Notes under the pieces: model-generated
What the model was told of the DNA's origin: nothing
The model's database searches: none
The model's input: only the letters and a program-made list of their open reading frames with translations
Position numbers and translations under genes: made by a program
In this document: piece after piece, positions 1-10,671 of the stretch
How the letters are laid out: each line of letters begins with the position of its first letter
How positions within the stretch are numbered: position 1 is the stretch's first letter
NCBI RefSeq assembly: GCF_001557115.1
Contig: NZ_LSKQ01000136.1
Location: 1 to 20,342 of the forward strand
Reading direction: 5' to 3'
DNA: 20,342 bases
Origin: Erythrobacter sp. CCH5-A1
GTDB taxonomy: Bacteria > Pseudomonadota > Alphaproteobacteria > Sphingomonadales > Sphingomonadaceae

Positions 1-12
1 CCCATCCCCCAG

Positions 13-34
13 CCCCTTCCCCCCGGGGAAGGGG
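13..34. terminator. GC-rich hairpin downstream of the DUF559 remnant
   Basis: Ten-base arms (13-22 CCCCTTCCCC and 25-34 GGGGAAGGGG) form a perfect inverted repeat with a two-base spacer. The hairpin lies immediately 3' of the minus-strand DUF559 remnant that stops at 41. There is no T-run, so it may be a dispersed intergenic palindrome rather than a classical intrinsic terminator. The window begins 12 bases away, so any flanking repeat context cannot be seen. Confidence 0.4.
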
Positions 35-40
35 GGCGCG

Positions 41-190
41 TCAGCGCTCGTTGCGGGCGATGGCGATTTCCTCGGCGATGACCGCCAGAACGCCGTCCAG
101 ATTCTCGGACACCTCGTTGTTCCGGAAGCGGATCACGCGGTAGCCGTGGGCTTCGATGATGCGGGTACGGTTCGCGTCGGTGGGGCTGGG
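41..190 (-). pseudogene. DUF559 (Vsr/endonuclease-like) C-terminal remnant
   Basis: The last 45-48 codons of a minus-strand frame ending at 41 read like the C-terminus of a DUF559 protein: EAHGYRVIRFRNNEVSENLD followed by a GVLAVIAEEI helix. DUF559 proteins are usually about 110-130 residues, with an N-terminal half carrying the FRRQ...DF and ELDG motifs of the restriction-endonuclease-like fold. That half is absent. Upstream of about 180-190 the frame stays open but no longer looks like the family, and it lies antisense to the lipoprotein gene. The usual RFWNN tryptophan is an arginine here. I read it as a 5'-truncated, inactive relic. The boundary at 190 is approximate. Confidence 0.6.
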
Positions 191-523
191 GTGAGCGGCA
201 AGCTTCGCGGCCTTTCGCTCGTGCTCACCTTGCCGCTGGCAATAACGGCCTGCGGGCCGGTGTCGCATAGCGTGACGGTCGACCTGCCGAGCACCATCGA
301 TTTCTCGGACGGCTTCCAGCAATCGGATGCCGATGCGATCCTGCGCAAGTGCAATGCCAAGGACATCAAACTCATCGTCAAGCCGAACGGCGAGATCATC
401 TTCGAGCCGAGCCCGAATGCCGACTACGAAGCCTCGGTCTGCGTGCTGGAATACATCAAGCAATCCGGCACGACGAAGTTCGGTTTTGTCGGAAATGAGA
501 AGTACCGGGCGGAAGATGAATAG
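191..523 (+). CDS. Small lipoprotein, hypothetical
   Basis: A 110-residue protein starting at GTG 191. The N-terminus has a basic pair (K4, R6), a hydrophobic run (LSLVLTLPLAITAC) and a lipobox ending in Cys, so a lipoprotein signal peptide anchored in the envelope is likely. The mature part is small and acidic, with two Cys and a short beta-rich segment (DIKLIVKPNGEIIFEPSP). I do not recognise the family. The GTG was chosen because it gives a correctly sized signal peptide; an ATG at 146 would add residues antisense to the DUF559 remnant. The gene overlaps the next one by 8 bases (ATGAATAG, 516-523), which implies translational coupling in an operon leading into carB. Confidence 0.65.
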   Translation: MSGKLRGLSLVLTLPLAITACGPVSHSVTVDLPSTIDFSDGFQQSDADAILRKCNAKDIKLIVKPNGEIIFEPSPNADYEASVCVLEYIKQSGTTKFGFVGNEKYRAEDE

Positions 524-1091
524 GCTCGCACTTCTCATTCTCGCACTGGCCGCGCCCGCGCTCGCCCAGAACCCCGCGCCTGTCGCCCAGTGGCCTGGCG
601 CCGAGATCGCCGAGGGCGTCGCGTTTCAGGGCGATGGCTCGGTGACGCTCGAGGCCTCCTCCGAAACCGGCCTGCCCGTCCTCACCTTCTGGCGCCCCGT
701 CCTGCATGATGAGGGCACCCGCTACCCCGTCGCGGGACGGATGGACTGCCGCATCGCCGCCTCCCAGGGCCCGTTCAGCGAGGAAGACTTCGATCCCGCC
801 AAGCGCCACAAGGCGGTGGCCGCAGAGCGCAAGGAACAGGGCTTCATCGACGGCGAGCGCCTCGCCAGCGGCACCGAGACGGTGAAAAAGCTCGACGTCA
901 TCGGCCGCCGCAACGCGCCGCGCTCCTACTATGTGCTGAGCTACATCATGGCGCGCGACGGGGATCGCCTCATCGACATCCGCCGCAACTGCACCTTCGT
1001 TTTCGGCAGCGCCGCCTCCAAGCCCGACGTGCTGCCCTACGTGAACCGCTACACCAAGCTCATCTTCGCCTTTTCCGAGCAGGAATCCTGA
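516..1091 (+). CDS. Secreted hypothetical protein upstream of carB
   Basis: A 191-residue protein with a clear Sec signal peptide ([18 protein letters not shown], cleavage after ALA). The mature domain has a repeating basic/acidic pattern and two Cys (in MDCRIA and RRNCTF) that could form a disulphide. No known domain is recognised. ATG 516 was chosen because it gives the signal peptide directly and overlaps the upstream lipoprotein stop; the frame is open further upstream but only as a shadow of that gene. Its TGA (1089-1091) shares one base with the carB ATG, so the three genes are probably co-transcribed. Its role is unknown, probably in the periplasm. Confidence 0.75.
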   Translation: MNRLALLILALAAPALAQNPAPVAQWPGAEIAEGVAFQGDGSVTLEASSETGLPVLTFWRPVLHDEGTRYPVAGRMDCRIAASQGPFSEEDFDPAKRHKAVAAERKEQGFIDGERLASGTETVKKLDVIGRRNAPRSYYVLSYIMARDGDRLIDIRRNCTFVFGSAASKPDVLPYVNRYTKLIFAFSEQES

Positions 1092-4000
1092 TGCCCAAAA
1101 GAACCGACATTTCCTCGATCCTCGTCATCGGCGCCGGCCCGATCATCATCGGCCAGGCCTGCGAGTTCGACTATTCCGGCACCCAGGCGATCAAGGCGCT
1201 GAAGGAGGAGGGCTACCGGGTCATCCTCGTCAACAGCAATCCGGCGACGATCATGACCGATCCGGAGTTTGCCGATGCCACCTATATCGAGCCGATCACG
1301 CCCGATATCGTCGCCAAGATCATCGCCAAGGAGCGGCCCGATGCGCTGCTGCCGACGATGGGCGGGCAGACCGCGCTGAACTGCGCGCTGAAGCTCGATG
1401 AGATGGGGGTGCTGGCCGAATACGGCGTCGAGATGATCGGCGCCAAGGCAGACGCCATCGACAAGGCCGAGAACCGCCAGCGGTTTCGCGAGGCGATGGA
1501 CGCGATCGGGCTCGAATCCGCGCGCTCGGGCGTTGCCAACACGCTCGAACAGGCGCGCGCGGTGCTGGAACGCACCGGGCTGCCCGCGATCATCCGGCCT
1601 TCCTTTACCCTCGGCGGCACCGGGGGCGGGATCGCCTACAACAAGGCCGAATTCGACCAGATCGTGAAGGAAGGCCTCGACGCCTCGCCGACCACCGAAG
1701 TCCTGATCGAGGAATCGCTCCTCGGGTGGAAGGAGTTCGAGATGGAGGTGGTGCGCGATCGCAAGGACAACGCGATCATCATCTGCTCGATCGAGAACGT
1801 CGATCCGATGGGCGTGCACACCGGCGACAGCATCACCGTCGCCCCGGCGCTGACGCTGACCGACAAGGAATACCAGATCATGCGCTCGGCCAGCATCGCG
1901 GTGCTGCGCGAGATCGGGGTGGAGACAGGCGGCTCCAACGTCCAGTTCGCGGTCAACCCCAAGGACGGCCGCCTGATCGTGATCGAGATGAACCCGCGCG
2001 TCAGCCGCTCCTCGGCGCTGGCGTCGAAGGCAACCGGCTTCCCCATCGCCCGCGTCGCGGCCAAGCTCGCGGTCGGCTACACGCTCGATGAGCTCACCAA
2101 CGAGATCACCGGCGCGACGCCCGCCAGCTTCGAACCCACCATCGATTACGTGGTGACCAAGATCCCGCGCTTTGCCTTCGAAAAGTTCAAGGGCGCGGCC
2201 ACCGACCTCTCGACCGCGATGAAGAGCGTCGGCGAAGTCATGGCGATCGGCCGCAATTTCCAGGAGAGCGTGCAGAAGGCGCTGCGCGGGCTCGAGACGG
2301 GCCTTGATGGCTTCAACCGCTTCCCCGAGCTCGAAGGGCAGGCACGCGATGTCATCACCGCCGCACTGTCGCGCCGCACGCCGGACCGGCTGCTCAAGGT
2401 CGGGCAGGCGTTTCGCGAGGGGATGACGGTGGAGGAGGTGGCCGCGGTCACCTTCTACGACCCGTGGTTCCTGCGCCAGATCGAGGCCATAATTGCCGCA
2501 GAGAAGGATTTGCAGGCCAACGGGCTGCCGCGCGATGCGGCGAGCCTCAGGCGGTTGAAGGCGATGGGCTTTTCCGACAAGCGCCTTGCGACGCTGGCGG
2601 TTCGCTCTGTAGGCGTCGCCGGCGGGCTGGGCGAGACGCAGGCCAAGCGCTCGGGGCTGCTTCACGATGCGCTCGTCGCCATGGCGGGGGCGACCAGCGC
2701 GGAGGAAGTCCGGCAGCTGCGCCACAAGCTCGGCGTCTATCCGGTGTTCAAGCGGATCGACAGCTGCGCCGCCGAGTTCGAGGCGATCACGCCCTACATG
2801 TATTCGACCTACGAGGCTCCGAGCTTCGGCGCGCCCGAATGCGAGGCCGCGCCCTCTGATCGCAAGAAGATCGTCATCCTCGGCGGCGGCCCCAACCGCA
2901 TCGGGCAAGGGATCGAGTTCGACTATTGCTGCGTCCACGCGTGCTTCGCGCTCGCGGAGCAGGGCTTCGAGACGATCATGGTCAACTGCAATCCCGAGAC
3001 AGTCTCGACCGATTACGACACGTCCGACCGGCTCTATTTCGAGCCGCTGACCGACGAGGACGTGCTCGAGATCCTGCGGGTCGAGCAATCGAAGGGTGAA
3101 TTGCTGGGCGTGATCGTCCAGTTCGGCGGGCAGACCCCGCTGAAGCTGGCACAGGCGCTGGAGGATGCGGGCATCCCGATCCTCGGCACCTCGCCCGATG
3201 CGATCGACCTTGCCGAGGACCGCGAGCGCTTTGCCAAGCTGGTCAGCAAGCTGAAGCTCAAGCAGCCAGACAACGGCATCGCCCGCAGCCGCGACGAGGC
3301 CGCCGCGGTTGCCGCGCGGATCGGCTACCCGGTGCTGCTGCGCCCCTCCTACGTGCTCGGGGGCCGTGCGATGGAGATCGTCGACAGCGAAGCCCAGCTC
3401 GACAGCTACATTGCCACCGCGGTCAACGTCAGTGGGGACAGCCCGGTGCTGATCGACCAGTATCTGCGCGACGCGATCGAATGCGATGTCGACGCGCTGT
3501 GCGACGGCACCGAGGTGCGGATCGCGGGCGTGATGCAGCATATCGAGGAGGCGGGCGTCCACTCGGGCGACAGTGCTTGCACCCTGCCGCCCTATTCGCT
3601 GCCCCCCGAGATCATCGCGGAGATGGAGCGCCAGGCCGAGGCACTGGCCTTTGCGCTGGGCGTCAAGGGGCTGATGAACATCCAGTTCGCGGTGAAGGAC
3701 GGGGTGGTCTACCTCATCGAGGTCAACCCGCGCGCCAGTCGCACCGTGCCTTTTGTGGCGAAGGCCATCGGGCAGCCGGTCGCCAAGATCGCCGCGCGCG
3801 TCATGGCGGGCGAGCCGCTCGCCAATTTCGAGCCGTTCAAGCGCGACTTGCCCTACATGGCGGTCAAGGAAGCGGTGTTCCCCTTCGCGCGCTTCCCCGG
3901 CGCGGACCCGGTGCTCAGCCCTGAAATGAAGTCGACCGGCGAGGTCATGGGGATCGATACGACCTTCGAGGCCGCCTTCCTCAAGTCGCAGCTCGGCGCG

Positions 4001-4417
4001 GGGATGATCCCGCCGCAGTCCGGCACCGTGTTCGTCTCGGTCAAGAACACCGACAAGGCAGTGATCGTCCCGGGTGTGCGGCGCCTCATCGAACACGGCT
4101 TCCGCGTGATCGCGACCGGGGGTACGCAGACCTATCTCGCCGAACAGGGCCTCGCGGTCGAGCGGGTCAACAAGGTGGCCGAGGGCCAGCCGCATATCGT
4201 CGACAAGATCATCGACGGCGATATCGCGCTGATCTTCAATACGACCGAGGGCTGGCAATCGCTGATGGACAGTAAATCGATCCGTCAGGCAGCGCTCGCG
4301 GGCAAGGTGCCCTACTATACGACTGCGGCCGCATCCGTGGCGGCAGCGGCGGCGATTTCGGCGATCCGGCCGGACCAGCTTGAAGTCCGCAGCTTGCAGG
4401 ACTATTATGGCAGCTGA
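1091..4417 (+). CDS. carB: Carbamoyl-phosphate synthase large subunit
   Basis: A 1108-residue protein. It makes carbamoyl phosphate from glutamine-derived ammonia, bicarbonate and two ATP, for pyrimidine and arginine synthesis, in complex with the glutaminase subunit CarA. The two homologous synthetase halves are visible. The first starts at [20 protein letters not shown] near residue 12, with an ATP-grasp loop [10 protein letters not shown]. The second starts near residue 591 ([17 protein letters not shown]). An MGS-like allosteric domain runs from about residue 977 to the end ([20 protein letters not shown]). E. coli CarB is 1073 residues; the extra length is mostly in the linker before the second half. 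The ATG overlaps the previous stop by one base. carA is not in the window. greA follows, an order common in alphaproteobacteria. Confidence 0.98.
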   Translation: MPKRTDISSILVIGAGPIIIGQACEFDYSGTQAIKALKEEGYRVILVNSNPATIMTDPEFADATYIEPITPDIVAKIIAKERPDALLPTMGGQTALNCALKLDEMGVLAEYGVEMIGAKADAIDKAENRQRFREAMDAIGLESARSGVANTLEQARAVLERTGLPAIIRPSFTLGGTGGGIAYNKAEFDQIVKEGLDASPTTEVLIEESLLGWKEFEMEVVRDRKDNAIIICSIENVDPMGVHTGDSITVAPALTLTDKEYQIMRSASIAVLREIGVETGGSNVQFAVNPKDGRLIVIEMNPRVSRSSALASKATGFPIARVAAKLAVGYTLDELTNEITGATPASFEPTIDYVVTKIPRFAFEKFKGAATDLSTAMKSVGEVMAIGRNFQESVQKALRGLETGLDGFNRFPELEGQARDVITAALSRRTPDRLLKVGQAFREGMTVEEVAAVTFYDPWFLRQIEAIIAAEKDLQANGLPRDAASLRRLKAMGFSDKRLATLAVRSVGVAGGLGETQAKRSGLLHDALVAMAGATSAEEVRQLRHKLGVYPVFKRIDSCAAEFEAITPYMYSTYEAPSFGAPECEAAPSDRKKIVILGGGPNRIGQGIEFDYCCVHACFALAEQGFETIMVNCNPETVSTDYDTSDRLYFEPLTDEDVLEILRVEQSKGELLGVIVQFGGQTPLKLAQALEDAGIPILGTSPDAIDLAEDRERFAKLVSKLKLKQPDNGIARSRDEAAAVAARIGYPVLLRPSYVLGGRAMEIVDSEAQLDSYIATAVNVSGDSPVLIDQYLRDAIECDVDALCDGTEVRIAGVMQHIEEAGVHSGDSACTLPPYSLPPEIIAEMERQAEALAFALGVKGLMNIQFAVKDGVVYLIEVNPRASRTVPFVAKAIGQPVAKIAARVMAGEPLANFEPFKRDLPYMAVKEAVFPFARFPGADPVLSPEMKSTGEVMGIDTTFEAAFLKSQLGAGMIPPQSGTVFVSVKNTDKAVIVPGVRRLIEHGFRVIATGGTQTYLAEQGLAVERVNKVAEGQPHIVDKIIDGDIALIFNTTEGWQSLMDSKSIRQAALAGKVPYYTTAAASVAAAAAISAIRPDQLEVRSLQDYYGS

Positions 4418-4534
4418 CTGACACCTCCCCCGACAAACGAGAGTGCCTGACGTCGAGCCAGCTGGACGGCGTTGATAGCTTTCTTTTCTCTCGGGGCGGG
4501 ATCACAAGAAAAACATATGGAAAGACGATAAGCT

Positions 4535-5011
4535 ATGGCGACGATGGAAAAGGTCCCGATGCTGGCCGAGGGTTACGAGCGGCTCACCGCCGACCTCAAG
4601 GTCCTGCGCGAGGAACGCCCGAAGATCGTCGAGGCGATAGAGGAAGCCCGCGCCCACGGCGACCTTTCGGAAAACGCCGAATACCATGCCGCCAAGGAAC
4701 GCCAGGGCCAGGTCGAGGCCCAGATCGCCGAGCTCGAGGACAAGGTCAGCCGCGCGCAGATCATAGATCCGACCACGCTGTCAGGCGACAAGATCATCTT
4801 CGGCGCGACCGTCACCCTGCTTGACGAGAACGACAAGCCCATTCGCTACCAGATCGTCGGCCAGACCGAGGCGGACGCCAACAAGGGGCGCATCAGCTAC
4901 AACTCGCCGCTTGCCCGCGCGCTGATCGGCAAGCAGGTGGGTGACGAGATCGAGGTGACGGTGCCCTCGGGCGAGAAGTTCTACCTCGTCGACAAGATCG
5001 AGTTCATCTGA
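4535..5011 (+). CDS. greA: Transcription elongation factor GreA
   Basis: A 158-residue protein of normal GreA length. It binds the RNA polymerase secondary channel and stimulates cleavage of backtracked transcripts. The N-terminal antiparallel coiled coil spans about residues 12-75, with the tip motif [15 protein letters not shown] carrying the conserved acidic residues D43 and E46. The C-terminal FKBP-like domain contains [16 protein letters not shown] and [20 protein letters not shown] second ATG three codons in (4544) is an alternative start; GGAAAG at 4519-4524 lies about 10 bases before ATG 4535. A 117-base gap separates it from carB, so it may have its own promoter. Confidence 0.97.
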   Translation: MATMEKVPMLAEGYERLTADLKVLREERPKIVEAIEEARAHGDLSENAEYHAAKERQGQVEAQIAELEDKVSRAQIIDPTTLSGDKIIFGATVTLLDENDKPIRYQIVGQTEADANKGRISYNSPLARALIGKQVGDEIEVTVPSGEKFYLVDKIEFI

Positions 5012-5033
5012 CGCATCGCAAGGGGGGCGCGAC

Positions 5034-5321
5034 ATGGCGGTGGTTCCGGTCAGGCCGATAGCCGAGAGGAAGGTCGCGGCGCACTTCATCAGCGCGGGCG
5101 CGGTCAGCATGGCCGATGCGATCCCCTATGCTCCCGCCCGTCCGAGCCGCCAGCGCGCCTTCGAGCGGCTGAAGGGCCTCGATATCCTCAAGACCGACGG
5201 GCAGGGCAAGTGGTGGCTCGACGAGGAGCTGTGGCAGGGCCGCCGCTCGAACCGCCGGACGCGCGCGGTGCTGGCGCTGATCGCGGTCGGCGCGGCTGCG
5301 GCGGCGGCCGCTCTGCGGTAA
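5034..5321 (+). CDS. Small hypothetical protein with C-terminal membrane segment
   Basis: A 95-residue protein with a strong purine-rich ribosome site (AAGGGGGG) ahead of ATG 5034. Residues 1-60 contain a compact basic/aromatic region (RQRAFERLKGLDILK, KWWLDEELW) that resembles a small winged-helix layout, but this is only an impression. Residues 77-95 form an Ala-rich hydrophobic tail (AVLALIAVGAAAAAAALR) that could be a tail anchor. It starts 22 bases after the greA stop and may be co-transcribed. I do not recognise a named family. Confidence 0.7.
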   Translation: MAVVPVRPIAERKVAAHFISAGAVSMADAIPYAPARPSRQRAFERLKGLDILKTDGQGKWWLDEELWQGRRSNRRTRAVLALIAVGAAAAAAALR

Positions 5322-5330
5322 GGCAGCGCC

Positions 5331-5816
5331 TCAGGCGAGGCGCTTTTCCATCGCGTAATTGTGGATCGCCACCTCGCGCCCTTCGTGAGGTATCGTGAAG
5401 TTGCGCCGCTCGATCAGATGGTAGCCCGCGCGTTCGAAGACCGGGCGGGCTAGCTCGCTCGCCTCGGTGAACAGGCGGGTCAGATCGCGCGCCCGCGCGG
5501 CCAGTTCGGCTTCGGCCAGCAGCCGCCGTCCAAGCCCGCGACCGCCGTGATCGGGGTGGCAGTAGAGCATGTCGAGATGCCCGTCCGCCTCGAGCACGAA
5601 ATAGGCGACCGGGCTGTCCGCGTGATCGACCGCAACCCGGACGAAATCGCCCGGGAAAGCCCCCGCTATTCGCTCCGACCGCGCCACCCGTACCGACCAC
5701 GCCTCGACCTGCTCGGGCGTATAGGCAGCCCGCGCCGTCTCGCGGATCGCGGCGAGCGTGATCGCGGTCAGCGCGGCGCCGTCTTCGGGCCGGGCAGGGC
5801 GGGTGGCATAATCCAT
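5331..5816 (-). CDS. GNAT family N-acetyltransferase
   Basis: A 161-residue protein with a complete GNAT fold pattern: an N-terminal TRPARPEDGAALTAI strand-helix, a central strand AYFVLEADGHLDMLYCHPDH, and the acetyl-CoA pyrophosphate loop GGRGLGRRLL at residues 91-100. The C-terminal FERAGYHLIERRNF is typical of small-molecule or amino-acid acetyltransferases. The acceptor substrate cannot be deduced. It is convergent with the small membrane protein gene, whose stop is 9 bases away, and lies just downstream of the DUF4170 gene on the same strand, possibly in one transcript. Confidence 0.9.
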   Translation of the reverse strand: MDYATRPARPEDGAALTAITLAAIRETARAAYTPEQVEAWSVRVARSERIAGAFPGDFVRVAVDHADSPVAYFVLEADGHLDMLYCHPDHGGRGLGRRLLAEAELAARARDLTRLFTEASELARPVFERAGYHLIERRNFTIPHEGREVAIHNYAMEKRLA

Positions 5817-5838
5817 GCGGCGCCCCCGCTTGCGCGGC

Positions 5839-6072
5839 TCAATCCTCGGGGGTGAGCAGCTTGTGGATGTGGACGACGACGTACTTCATCTCCGCATCGT
5901 CGACCGTGCGCTGCGCCTGCGCGCGCCATGCGTCGACCGCGGCGTCATAGGAGCTGTAGACGCCGACGACGTGGATGCTTTCCGGGTCCTGGAACTCGAG
6001 CCCGCGCGGGTCCTTGACGCGGCCGCCCATCACGAGGTGGAGCCGCTGGGTGGGGGTGGTTTCTGCTGCCAT
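5839..6072 (-). CDS. DUF4170 family protein
   Basis: A 77-residue protein with the DUF4170 signature: LHLVMGGRVKDPRGLEFQDP near the N-terminus, VVGVYSSYDAAVDAWRAQAQ in the middle and DAEMKYVVVHIHKLL at the end. The family is a small conserved alphaproteobacterial protein of unknown function, predicted to be cytoplasmic. The length is normal for the family. It is 22 bases upstream of the GNAT gene on the minus strand. Confidence 0.9.
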   Translation of the reverse strand: MAAETTPTQRLHLVMGGRVKDPRGLEFQDPESIHVVGVYSSYDAAVDAWRAQAQRTVDDAEMKYVVVHIHKLLTPED

Positions 6073-6158
6073 GTCTGTTGCGCCCTTGGGGAGGAAGGAT
6101 GCGCGCCCCTTAGCGCGTGATGCGCCAAGGGCAAGCCTCCTCCCGCACGGGCGGCGAG

Positions 6159-6728
6159 TCAGCCCTTGGTCTGGCGCCGGATATCGCGCACCACATCGAG
6201 CGCGGCATCGCGGGTCTTGCGCGCGAGCGTACGGGTGCTGTCCGCCGCCGCGCCGGCCGCCCCCGAAGCGTTGGCCGAAAGCTTCTTCGCTTGGGCACCG
6301 GCCGCCTCGCCAAGGTCTTCGGCGCGCTCCTTGCCCTCGCGCGCGGTGTCGAGCAGATCGTCGATCACGGTCATGGCATAGGCCACCGCCGCTTCGCCGA
6401 TCATCTGGCCGAGCCGCGATCCGCCGCGCGCGGTGATGCTCTTGACGCCCGACGTCGCGCTCGAAGCCGCGCCCGAAATCGCATCGCCGGCCGAATGCAG
6501 CGCGCGGCCCGCGACCCGGCGGCCGGGGCGGGTGAGGAGGCCGATCACGAGCCCGAAGGCGACTGCGCCGCCGATCACCGTCAGCGGATTGGCGCGGGTG
6601 TAGTCGATCGCCGCATCGGCAGCGGCGCGGGCCTGATCGGCAAGGTTCTTCTCGGCATTGCGGCGCTCGGCCGCCTCGATGCGGGCGCGCAGCGCGTCGC
6701 GTTGATCATTCGCGGGGGTGTCGGTCAT
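6159..6728 (-). CDS. YqjD/DUF883-like membrane protein, hypothetical
   Basis: A 189-residue protein. An N-terminal charged helix (residues 1-45, rich in Ala, Arg and Glu) precedes one membrane segment around residues 47-67 (NPLTVIGGAVAFGLVIGLL) ending in a basic TRPGRR patch, as in DUF883/YqjD proteins. After it comes a long Ala/Ser/Gly-rich amphipathic region (SGAASSATSGVKS, then GAAGAAADSTRTLARKTRD) ending in a basic tail. YqjD-type proteins are inner-membrane anchored and some bind ribosomes; this role is not shown here. Its start overlaps the stop of the upstream gene by 4 bases (ATGA, 6725-6728). It is the last gene of a four-gene cassette. Confidence 0.8.
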   Translation of the reverse strand: MTDTPANDQRDALRARIEAAERRNAEKNLADQARAAADAAIDYTRANPLTVIGGAVAFGLVIGLLTRPGRRVAGRALHSAGDAISGAASSATSGVKSITARGGSRLGQMIGEAAVAYAMTVIDDLLDTAREGKERAEDLGEAAGAQAKKLSANASGAAGAAADSTRTLARKTRDAALDVVRDIRRQTKG

Positions 6729-7108
6729 TCAGTCTCTCCTGCGGATGCCGCCGCGGGGTCGGCGGGTGCATCCGTGATGGTGTCGTCGTCTTCGTCGTAA
6801 TCGCTTTCGAGCAGTTCCTCGATCCAGTCGAGGATCGGCCCGCGCGCGATGAACAGCACGATCGCCGCGATGATCCCGGCAATCAGCCCCTTGCGCGACC
6901 CCGCCTGCGCACGCGCCTCGGCCAGCACGTCGCGCGCGCCGGTGCGGATACGCTCGGAGATGGTCGAGGTCACGCCCGAGGATACGCGGCTCGCGATGCC
7001 CTGCTCGGCAAGGCTGGCGCGCAGCCGGTCGATATCCTCGGTCAGCACCGCGCGGGCAGTGTCACGCAGCGCGCGGTCCTCGAGGAAGCGGGAGGGCAGG
7101 CGGATCAC
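6725..7108 (-). CDS. Hypothetical single-pass membrane protein
   Basis: A 127-residue protein. The N-terminal half is helical and charged (EDRALRDTARAVLTEDIDRL, then SERIRTGARDVLAEARAQAG). One membrane segment follows (GLIAGIIAAIVLFIARGPIL, about residues 74-93), then a strongly acidic tail (ESDYDEDDDTITDAP). I recognise no Pfam family. It overlaps both neighbours by 4 bases (ATGA junctions at 6725-6728 and 7105-7108), so it is translationally coupled within the envelope cassette. Confidence 0.8.
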   Translation of the reverse strand: MIRLPSRFLEDRALRDTARAVLTEDIDRLRASLAEQGIASRVSSGVTSTISERIRTGARDVLAEARAQAGSRKGLIAGIIAAIVLFIARGPILDWIEELLESDYDEDDDTITDAPADPAAASAGETE

Positions 7109-7530
7109 GATGCGTCTCCGGAGCCGAACATCGCCGCCAGCAGCTTGCCGTCCTTGAGGGCGCTCATTACCAGCACCGCCACCCCGATCAGCATCACGCC
7201 GACGACGATGGCGATCGCCCCCCAGATCGTCACCAGCGGCGCGAGCGCGATCACCGCGCCCACCGCCAGCGCGATCAGCGCGATGTGGAGCAGCACCAGC
7301 GCGAGCACCAGCATGCCGAGCGCCCGCGCGCCATGCTTGCCCGCAAGCGCGGCGCGGGTCTTCTGGAAGGCGATCTCGGCTTCGGCGTAGTTGCGCGCGT
7401 CTTCGACCAGCGCGGTCACATCGTCGCGCAGGGCCGACAATGTCGTGTCGGGCGCCTCGGGCGCGTCCGGGGCCGGTTCGGCCGGAGCGCCATCCTGCGG
7501 CCGCGCGAGGCCGGGATCGATATCAGCCAT
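7105..7530 (-). CDS. Phage-holin (Holin-X)-like membrane protein
   Basis: A 141-residue protein with an acidic Pro/Ala-rich N-terminus (residues 1-30), an amphipathic helix (TTLSALRDDVTALVEDARNY) and two adjacent membrane helices (about residues 72-97 and 103-123) ending in a short cytoplasmic tail. This layout matches the Actinobacterial Holin-X / phage_holin_3_6 family, common as a housekeeping protein next to DUF883 genes and not evidence of a prophage. The function is unproven. It overlaps the downstream gene by 4 bases and sits 24 bases after the stop of the YqjD-like gene. Confidence 0.85.
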   Translation of the reverse strand: MADIDPGLARPQDGAPAEPAPDAPEAPDTTLSALRDDVTALVEDARNYAEAEIAFQKTRAALAGKHGARALGMLVLALVLLHIALIALAVGAVIALAPLVTIWGAIAIVVGVMLIGVAVLVMSALKDGKLLAAMFGSGDAS

Positions 7531-7554
7531 CGCTGCGTCTCCCCGCAGGCGGCC

Positions 7555-8181
7555 TCAGCGCTTCCGGCCGCCCAGCAGCCGTGCGAGGAAGAAGCCGAAC
7601 ACGGCAGCAACGCCCACCGCGACGCCGGGACTGCGGCGCACCATCTCGCGCGCGTCCTCGCCGAGCTCTTCGACGCTCTTCGATTCGAGCTTGGCCGAGG
7701 TTTCCTGAAGGCTGCGCGAGGCCTTGCGGGCGTAATCGCCATATTGTTCGCCCAGTTTCTCGTCGATCTGCGCGGCGGTATCCCCCACCACCTTGCCGAG
7801 CGAGGCGATGGCGTCGCTCGCGACCTGCTTGCCCTCGACCGCGAGCTCGCCGGCCTTGGTCTTCGCATCGGCGAGGAGATCATCGCTCCTGCCCTTGGCC
7901 TGGTCGCCGGCTGCAGTAAGACGGTTCCCGGCCTCGGCTCGCAGCGCAGCGGCACCGGCCTTGGCTTCCTCGAGCGCGGCATTGAAGCGGCTCTTGGCCT
8001 CGATCACCTGGGTGGAGGCGGGAGCGGCGTCAGCCGGGGCGGCATCGGGTGCCTTGGCGGTCGCTGCGGTCTTGCGCGGGGCGGCCTTGGTCGGGCCTTC
8101 GGACTTGGCGGCAGCGCCCTTGGCGGACTTGGCGGGGGTCTTCTTTGCCGGGGCGGCGTCGGTCGGGTTGGTGTCAGCCAT
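7555..8181 (-). CDS. DUF883/YqjD-like protein with Lys/Ala-rich histone-like N-terminus
   Basis: A 208-residue protein starting at ATG 8181 (MADTNPTDAAPAKKTPAKSA). Residues 1-60 are a Lys/Ala/Pro-rich, low-complexity segment resembling histone H1-type tails. Residues 65-175 form a long predicted coiled coil. Residues 180-208 are a single C-terminal membrane anchor with a basic end (SPGVAVGVAAVFGFFLARLL, then GGRKR), the classic DUF883 C-terminus. An in-frame start 6 codons upstream (8199) is less likely. It is the first gene of the minus-strand cassette and is divergent from eno across a 191-base gap. A basic tail plus anchor could tether nucleic acid or ribosomes to the membrane; that is inference. 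Confidence 0.85.
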   Translation of the reverse strand: MADTNPTDAAPAKKTPAKSAKGAAAKSEGPTKAAPRKTAATAKAPDAAPADAAPASTQVIEAKSRFNAALEEAKAGAAALRAEAGNRLTAAGDQAKGRSDDLLADAKTKAGELAVEGKQVASDAIASLGKVVGDTAAQIDEKLGEQYGDYARKASRSLQETSAKLESKSVEELGEDAREMVRRSPGVAVGVAAVFGFFLARLLGGRKR

Positions 8182-8348
8182 CGAAGGTCTCCATCTCAAA
8201 TCGGGTGATCCGCAGGCTCTCGTTCAGCCGCTTGCGCAAGGCCTGCCTCACGCATAGGGACGTCACGCGAGCGGCCGTCAACAGGACGCATCAAGCCAGA
8301 ATCATTCCTTGCCCAATACCATAGGGGCCGAGTGTCTTAACACCCTAA

Positions 8349-10201
<1,853 letters not shown>

Positions 10202-10221
10202 CGATCCGCCTTCAGGAGTTC

Positions 10222-10235
10222 GGGGCTTTCGCCCC
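10222..10235 (-). promoter_or_regulatory. GNRA-loop hairpin in the leader of the MarR-like gene
   Basis: On the minus strand this reads GGGGC-GAAA-GCCCC, a five-base GC stem closed by a stable GAAA tetraloop. It is about 20 bases upstream of ATG 10201, next to the ribosome site. Such a hairpin could modulate initiation or mRNA stability. Function is inference; five-base GC stems can occur by chance at this GC content. Confidence 0.3.
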
Positions 10236-10342
10236 CATGCCATTGCCTACTGAACCCGATGTAAGAACATCCGATCTGGTTGGCTTTACGGGCGAATACG
10301 CAGTTCGCTTTTTTACTTGCGAAAAACAGTGGGCTGCGGTGT

Positions 10343-10552
10343 TTATGGACGCAGCTGATCGCGTCGCAATTGGGTAATGGCAGCGTCAAGATAGGCAGCG
10401 GCGATATGCGCGCCGATCTGGTCAAGCACGGCAAGCTCACGTTCGAGCCCAGCCAGAACGGCGGGCACACGGGCATCGCCCGGCGCAGTCGGTGTGATAT
10501 TTTCCACAGTCAGATCCCAAGCTGGCGCGAACCCTTCTCCGCCGGCCCGCAC
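10343..10552 (-). CDS. Small helical hypothetical protein
   Basis: A possible 69-residue protein from GTG 10552. The C-terminal two-thirds looks protein-like: VPAVLAGLERELAVLDQIGA and then HIAAAYLDAAITQLRRDQL form an amphipathic helical pair, similar to small DNA-related proteins of sphingomonads that I recall only vaguely. AGGA lies a few bases before the GTG. The gap 10202-10671 between the MarR-like gene and ribH otherwise holds no gene I can support. It could be a chance frame in GC-rich DNA. Confidence 0.4.
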   Translation of the reverse strand: MRAGGEGFAPAWDLTVENITPTAPGDARVPAVLAGLERELAVLDQIGAHIAAAYLDAAITQLRRDQLRP

Positions 10553-10671
10553 AATTCCTGCGTCGCCGCGGAGACGGGGGGATTATCATGTTAATGCCCG
10601 ATGCAAATCTACAGAGGGAAATTACGTAGCAGGGGCCGCGCGCCGAAATGGGACGCGCAGGCGCGCAATCG

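Noticed and set aside
1049..4258. A 1069-codon open frame antisense to carB
   Set aside because: It has no recognisable domain and a composition (Asp, Arg and His rich) typical of the complement of a GC-rich gene; carB is certain here.
7105..7530. Holin-like protein as a prophage sign
   Set aside because: Holin-X family proteins are common chromosomal membrane proteins beside DUF883 genes; no other phage gene is nearby.
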